A DNA stretch of 8,813 nt from Holophagaceae bacterium (GTDB lineage: Bacteria; Acidobacteriota; Holophagae; Holophagales; Holophagaceae): positions 1 to 8,813 of the forward strand of contig PMJK01000081.1 in the NCBI GenBank assembly GCA_003158505.1. The letters run 5' to 3'. The position numbers and the translations under genes were made by a program. Below are positions 5,281 through 8,813 of this stretch, piece after piece (within the stretch, counting starts at the first letter, position 1; the number at the start of each line of letters is the position of its first letter). Below the pieces are notes generated by a model. It was not told where the DNA came from and ran no database searches. It worked only from the letters and a program-made list of their open reading frames with translations.

Positions 5281-5466
5281 ACGTCCCGACTGCTACCGTA
5301 CTCACCCGATCCCATTCTAGATGCACCCCTTTCAGTCCCTGGATACATTTGGGAACCCACGTCGATCCCGATAGGTCAGGCGAGGCACCCTGGAAACCAG
5401 TCGTATTGAGAATCCAAACCATAGAGGATTCGACCGAGGGCATGATTCACATCAGGGAATCAAACC

Positions 5467-6930
5467 ATGACTGAGGACCGCAGGAAGGATCCAGTTCGTA
5501 TTCCCAGGAGAATCCGCCGGGCCGAGGATCAGGACCTTCCCTCTCCCTTGCTTGCGGATGAAAGCAGGTGGTACTCGGAACATACCGCCCTGTTGATCAG
5601 CACGCTGAAATGGGCGTTCCTGGGGGCTGGTGCGGGAGTCTGCGTTGGTCTTGGCACACGAGGGTTCCTCTGGTCCATGGAGGCATCGGGCAGGGTTGTT
5701 CGGGTGCTCAGTGAGGGAACGTTTTCTCCCTATTGGCTGCTGCCGCTGGCGCTGCCGCTATGCGTGTGGTTGATCCACACGTTTGCTCCCGAGGCCCGTG
5801 GGCACGGCACCGAGGCGGTCATCACTGCGGTCCACCAGCGCTCCGGCCGGATCAATTGGCGGGTGGCTCCGGTCAAGCTGCTGGCGACCGTCATCACCCT
5901 GGCCTTCGGGGGGTCTGTCGGCAAGGAGGGACCAGCCGCCCAGATCGGCGCCTCGCTGATGAGCCTCTTCTCGGATCTGCTGCGGCTCAGGGACGAGGAC
6001 CGTAGGCGCTTGGTGATCTGCGGCATCAGCGCCGGGTTTGCTGCGGTCTTTGGAACGCCGATCTCGGGTGCGCTCTTCGGGATCGAGGTGTTGTACCTGG
6101 GCCGCATTGATTACACGGTCCTCTTTCCCAGCCTCCTGGCGGGCATCGTCGGACATCTGGTGTGCGGTGTCCGGGCCCCTTTCCCTGTGCTTCATGACGC
6201 TTTGGGAAGCATCGGACAAACAAAAATGGTGCTCGTCACCCTGTTCGCAGGGGTGGTGTTCGGGCTGATCGCCCTAATGCTCATTGAGTCCATGCGCGGA
6301 CTGGAGAAGCTCCTTCGTCCCTTCAAAGGGCATCCGTACCTTATAGCGGTAGCTGGCGGCTTGTTCCTCGTGGCGCTTTATGGGGTGGCCGGTGAGCGCT
6401 ACGCCGGGCTCGGGGTCGAGACCATCGAAGGCACGCTGACGGGCGCCCTCCGACTGGTTTCAGCCGCATTCGTCCTCAAGATCGTGGCCACGTCGGTGAC
6501 CCTTGAATCAGGGGGCAGCGGTGGCATCATCACCCCGGTCTTTTTCATTGGTGCGACGAGCGGGGCGGCCCTGGCCCACCTCCTCGGTCTTCCCCAACCG
6601 CTCCTAGCCGCCTTCGGGTTCGTGGCGTTGCTTGCGGCCAGCGCAAACACGCCCATTGCTGCCGCCGTCATGGGCATCGAACTGCTTCCCCATGCCGAGG
6701 GCATCTACGCCGCGCTTGCCGCTGGAACGGCCTTCCTGATCGTCGGTCATCGAAGCGTCTACGCGAGCCAGAAACTCGGCTTCTCCAAGTCCGCCGGGCT
6801 GGATGTGGAACTTGGAGGGCCCATCGGGGCCATCGACCGCAAGGGCGTCCGGGTCAAGAAGGGGACCCTCACGGATCGCCTCCAGAATCTGGGGAAAAGG
6901 CTTTACGAACCTTCCAGGAAGAAGAAGTAG
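5467..6930 (+). CDS. CLC-family chloride channel / anion-proton antiporter, no CBS domain
   Basis: Integral inner-membrane anion transport protein of 487 aa; the many hydrophobic helices start at about residue 43 after a basic cytoplasmic N-terminus. Family motifs in order: ARGHGTEAV (residues 110-118) at the place of ClcA GSGIP, with His113 instead of the filter serine; GKEGP with the gating Glu154 (E. coli ClcA Glu148); PISGALFGIEV, where Glu207 matches ClcA Glu202 but Val208 occupies the inner-gate Glu203 position; and GSGGIITP (349-357 region) matching the conserved GSGGxxxP. The C-terminus is a short basic tail, so there is no CBS pair. Loss of the inner glutamate is typical of CLC channels and some uncoupled or differently coupled prokaryotic members, so strict H+ exchange is doubtful. 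AGGGA (5454-5458) is 8 nt before the ATG. I see nothing else definite in 5281-5466. Confidence 0.92.
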   Translation: MTEDRRKDPVRIPRRIRRAEDQDLPSPLLADESRWYSEHTALLISTLKWAFLGAGAGVCVGLGTRGFLWSMEASGRVVRVLSEGTFSPYWLLPLALPLCVWLIHTFAPEARGHGTEAVITAVHQRSGRINWRVAPVKLLATVITLAFGGSVGKEGPAAQIGASLMSLFSDLLRLRDEDRRRLVICGISAGFAAVFGTPISGALFGIEVLYLGRIDYTVLFPSLLAGIVGHLVCGVRAPFPVLHDALGSIGQTKMVLVTLFAGVVFGLIALMLIESMRGLEKLLRPFKGHPYLIAVAGGLFLVALYGVAGERYAGLGVETIEGTLTGALRLVSAAFVLKIVATSVTLESGGSGGIITPVFFIGATSGAALAHLLGLPQPLLAAFGFVALLAASANTPIAAAVMGIELLPHAEGIYAALAAGTAFLIVGHRSVYASQKLGFSKSAGLDVELGGPIGAIDRKGVRVKKGTLTDRLQNLGKRLYEPSRKKK

Positions 6931-7032
6931 TTTCCAGTGGCTTTTCCTGATCATCGCCAGGGGGCGTGCCCGAATATCGGGCTGGGCATCCCAGGCTCAA
7001 TGGTAGATTTCTAAGGTTATTCGGAGGTCCCC

Positions 7033-8049
7033 ATGAAACGCCGAGTTCCATTCCTGTTGGCCATGGCCTTCTGCCTGCCCTTGATGGTCCGGGCCGCTGG
7101 ACCGGAGGTGCTCCGCACTTTCAGGGTCGGGGGTGAGGGCCGGTGGGACTACGTGGCCCTGGATCCCGATGGCGGACGGCTCTATGTGCCCCGCTCCACC
7201 CGGGTGATGGTCCTGGATCTGGAGGGTCGCGTGAAGGGTGAGATCCCAGGCACGGCGGGCGTGCATGGCGTCGCCTTTTCCGCGGAGCTGGACCGAGGCT
7301 GGACCAGCAACGGTCAGTCGGGGACGGTGACCGTCTTCAAGCTCTCCACCCTGGAGGTGCAGAAGGTGGTGAAGACCACCGGTGAGAATCCCGACGCCAT
7401 CCTCTTTGAGCCTGCCACCAAACGGGTGTTCACCTTCAATGGCCGGGGCAAGAATGCCACGGTATTGGATGCCCTCAGCGCTGAAGTAGTGGGCACCCTC
7501 CCCATGGGCGGCAAGCCCGAATTCGCCGCCTGTGATGGTTTGGGCCGGGTCTATGTGAACAACGAGGACACGTCGGAAATCCTCGCCATCAATGCCCGTA
7601 CCCTCCAGGTCGAGGCCAAGTGGTCTATCAAGCCCGTGGCGGATCCCAGCGGCCTGGCCATGGACGTGCAGCATAACCGGCTCTTTTCGGTGGGCAGCAA
7701 CAGGCTGGTCGCCGTGGTGGACGCCGGCTCCGGCAAGGTCCTCGCCACCCTGCCCATCGGCGCCGGCACCGACGGCATCGCCTTCGATCCGGGCACGGGC
7801 TGCGCCTATGCGAGCAACGGGGAAGGCACCATCACCGTCATTCGCCCCACCGGCCCCGCCACCTATGAGGTCTCGGCCACCATTCGCACCCGGCCGGGGG
7901 CCCGCACCATCGTGGCCAACCCCCTCACCCACCGCCTCTATCTGCCCACGGCGGAGTTCGCCCCCCTGCCCAAGGATGCCAAGCCCGGCACCCGACCGGC
8001 CCTGGTCCCGGACAGCTTCCAGGTCCTCGAAGTGGGTGAAGCCCTCTGA
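7033..8049 (+). CDS. Exported YncE/YVTN-type beta-propeller protein
   Basis: 338 aa, starting with a clear signal peptide (MKRRVPFLLAMAFCLPLMVRAAG) and GGAGG at 7023-7027, 5 nt before the ATG. The mature part is a series of blades of about 40-45 residues with the recurrent pattern of a turn followed by a strand such as RLYVPRS, RVYVNNED, RLFSVGSN and CAYASNG, then a strand like VMVLDLEG, ILAINART or VAVVDAGSGKVLATLPIG. This is the YVTN/YncE beta-propeller superfamily found in the periplasm or on the cell surface. The sequence shows no cofactor ligands, heme motif or catalytic residues I can name, so its function is unknown; a binding or scaffold role is most common in the family. It is co-directional with the FKBP gene 106 nt downstream, and a shared transcript is possible. 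Confidence 0.87.
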   Translation: MKRRVPFLLAMAFCLPLMVRAAGPEVLRTFRVGGEGRWDYVALDPDGGRLYVPRSTRVMVLDLEGRVKGEIPGTAGVHGVAFSAELDRGWTSNGQSGTVTVFKLSTLEVQKVVKTTGENPDAILFEPATKRVFTFNGRGKNATVLDALSAEVVGTLPMGGKPEFAACDGLGRVYVNNEDTSEILAINARTLQVEAKWSIKPVADPSGLAMDVQHNRLFSVGSNRLVAVVDAGSGKVLATLPIGAGTDGIAFDPGTGCAYASNGEGTITVIRPTGPATYEVSATIRTRPGARTIVANPLTHRLYLPTAEFAPLPKDAKPGTRPALVPDSFQVLEVGEAL

Positions 8050-8155
8050 ACCGGGAGTTGATCTGCTCGCGGTACACCCGAGCTATCCGACAATTGAGCT
8101 AGGCTCAGACCCGGGGCTCCCTATGCGGTGTCGCGGGCCCATCCCAGGAGTTCCA

Positions 8156-8623
8156 ATGAAACCAACCATGCTCTGTCTGGCGTTCCTTCTGACGGGGTTT
8201 CCCGTTTCTGCCGCGCAGCCCCTTCAGACGCCCAAGGCAGCCCTGCCCCCCAAACCGAAGGGACCCGTGATGATCACCACCGATTCCGGACTGAAGTACA
8301 TGGACTCCGTGGTCGGCACGGGCGCTTCGCCGGTGCCGGGCCAGCGCTGCCTGGTCCATTACACGGGCTGGCTGGACGATGGCCGGGGCCAGTACGGCAA
8401 GAAGTTCGACAGCTCGGTGGACCGCGGCCAGCCGCTGGCCATTCCCATCGGTGTGGGCCGGGTCATCAAGGGCTGGGACGAGGGTCTGCTGACCATGAAG
8501 GTGGGCGGCAAGCGCACCCTCTACATCCCGTCCTACCTCGGCTATGGGCCCAGGGGCGCTGGCGGGGACATCCCGCCCAATGCCGCCCTGATCTTCGATG
8601 TGGAGCTGCTAAGCATCGAGTAG
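8156..8623 (+). CDS. Exported FKBP-type peptidyl-prolyl cis-trans isomerase
   Basis: Protein-folding catalyst that interconverts cis and trans X-Pro bonds. 155 aa: a signal peptide (residues 1 to about 20, ending SAA, with no lipobox cysteine), a short Pro/Lys-rich linker, then one FKBP domain from about residue 44 to the end. Active-site residues of the family are present: Tyr69 in VHYTGWL, Phe84-Asp85 in KKFDSS, Val103-Ile104 and Trp107 in GRVIKGWDEGL, Tyr130 in YLGYG and Phe147 in LIFDVELL. The domain should be active and periplasmic. Start chosen from AGGAG (8146-8150) 5 nt before ATG 8156 and from the signal peptide; the in-frame extension back to 7592 overlaps the propeller gene out of frame and is not coding. 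Confidence 0.93.
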   Translation: MKPTMLCLAFLLTGFPVSAAQPLQTPKAALPPKPKGPVMITTDSGLKYMDSVVGTGASPVPGQRCLVHYTGWLDDGRGQYGKKFDSSVDRGQPLAIPIGVGRVIKGWDEGLLTMKVGGKRTLYIPSYLGYGPRGAGGDIPPNAALIFDVELLSIE

Positions 8624-8720
8624 CTACCCTGCGGCCGATGGTGGCCTCAGCGAAGCCTGGCTAGTGTGCTGGCCTTGAAATACCTGGATCAACAAGGTGT
8701 TGGCGAGGTGCACTTCCCCC

Positions 8721-8803
8721 GGGCAACGCAGGCGTTGCCCCGGATCTATGGTCATCGGGGCATAGCCCCTCTGGCGCCCCGCCGGGGGCACTGCCGTGCC
8801 CCC
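8721..8803. repeat. Cluster of three GC-rich hairpins (REP-like)
   Basis: Three successive inverted repeats in non-coding DNA at the window edge: GGGCAACGC/GCGTTGCCC (8721-8729, 8732-8740); GGGGC/GCCCC (8757-8761, 8765-8769, loop ATA); and GGGGGCAC/GTGCCCCC (8784-8791, 8796-8803, loop TGCC). None has a T-tract. The arrangement resembles intergenic REP/BIME-type repeats; it could also reduce read-through from the FKBP gene. It may continue past the window. Confidence 0.55.
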
Positions 8804-8813
8804 AGACCCCCGC

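Noticed and set aside
6968..6982. Hairpin GCCCGA/TCGGGC after the CLC gene as a terminator
   Set aside because: It is a 6-bp stem with a 3-nt loop and no T-tract; not enough to call.
7592..8155. Upstream extension of the FKBP reading frame
   Set aside because: It overlaps the propeller gene in another frame with a Pro/Ser/Ala/Arg-rich, low-complexity translation. The ribosome binding site and signal peptide place the FKBP start at 8156.

Overview
The window is a GC-rich bacterial chromosome segment. An MglB/MglA pair very like that of Myxococcus, two secreted-type proteins and the high GC suggest a Gram-negative of the Acidobacteriota (Holophaga/Geothrix-like) or Myxococcota type. That placement is inference, because no rRNA or species-specific marker is present.

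Left part (1-2110): the Lys/Ala-rich tail of an unidentified upstream gene, a UUCG-loop terminator, deoC with an unusual N-terminal extension of about 60 residues, then mglB and mglA. The last two encode a Roadblock-domain activator and its Ras-like polarity GTPase, 14 nt apart and surely one operon.

Middle part (2145-5280): a tRNA-Asn(GTT) gene with its own promoter and a very strong 3' hairpin, followed by an accessory block. The block holds GC-rich, tRNA-derived palindromic repeats, a convergent fic gene (class II, self-inhibited AMP-transferase type with a C-terminal winged helix) and a divergently transcribed exported S33-type alpha/beta hydrolase. It closes with a 53-bp exact copy of the tRNA 3' half, another palindromic repeat, a third tRNA 3' end and a terminator. 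The layout is that of a small genomic island at a tRNA 3' end, but it contains no integrase. The fic promoter region carries about six ACCCAATTA-like repeats spaced roughly 10 bp apart, a likely operator array.

Right part (5467-8813): a CLC-family anion transporter/channel lacking CBS domains and carrying Val where the classical exchanger has its inner proton glutamate; an exported YncE/YVTN-type beta-propeller; an exported FKBP-type prolyl isomerase; and a terminal cluster of three GC-rich hairpins resembling REP-type intergenic repeats.

The core genes (deoC, mglBA, CLC, propeller, FKBP) look like ordinary chromosomal genes. The most notable material is the tRNA-Asn island with its repeat family, and the phased repeat array in front of fic.
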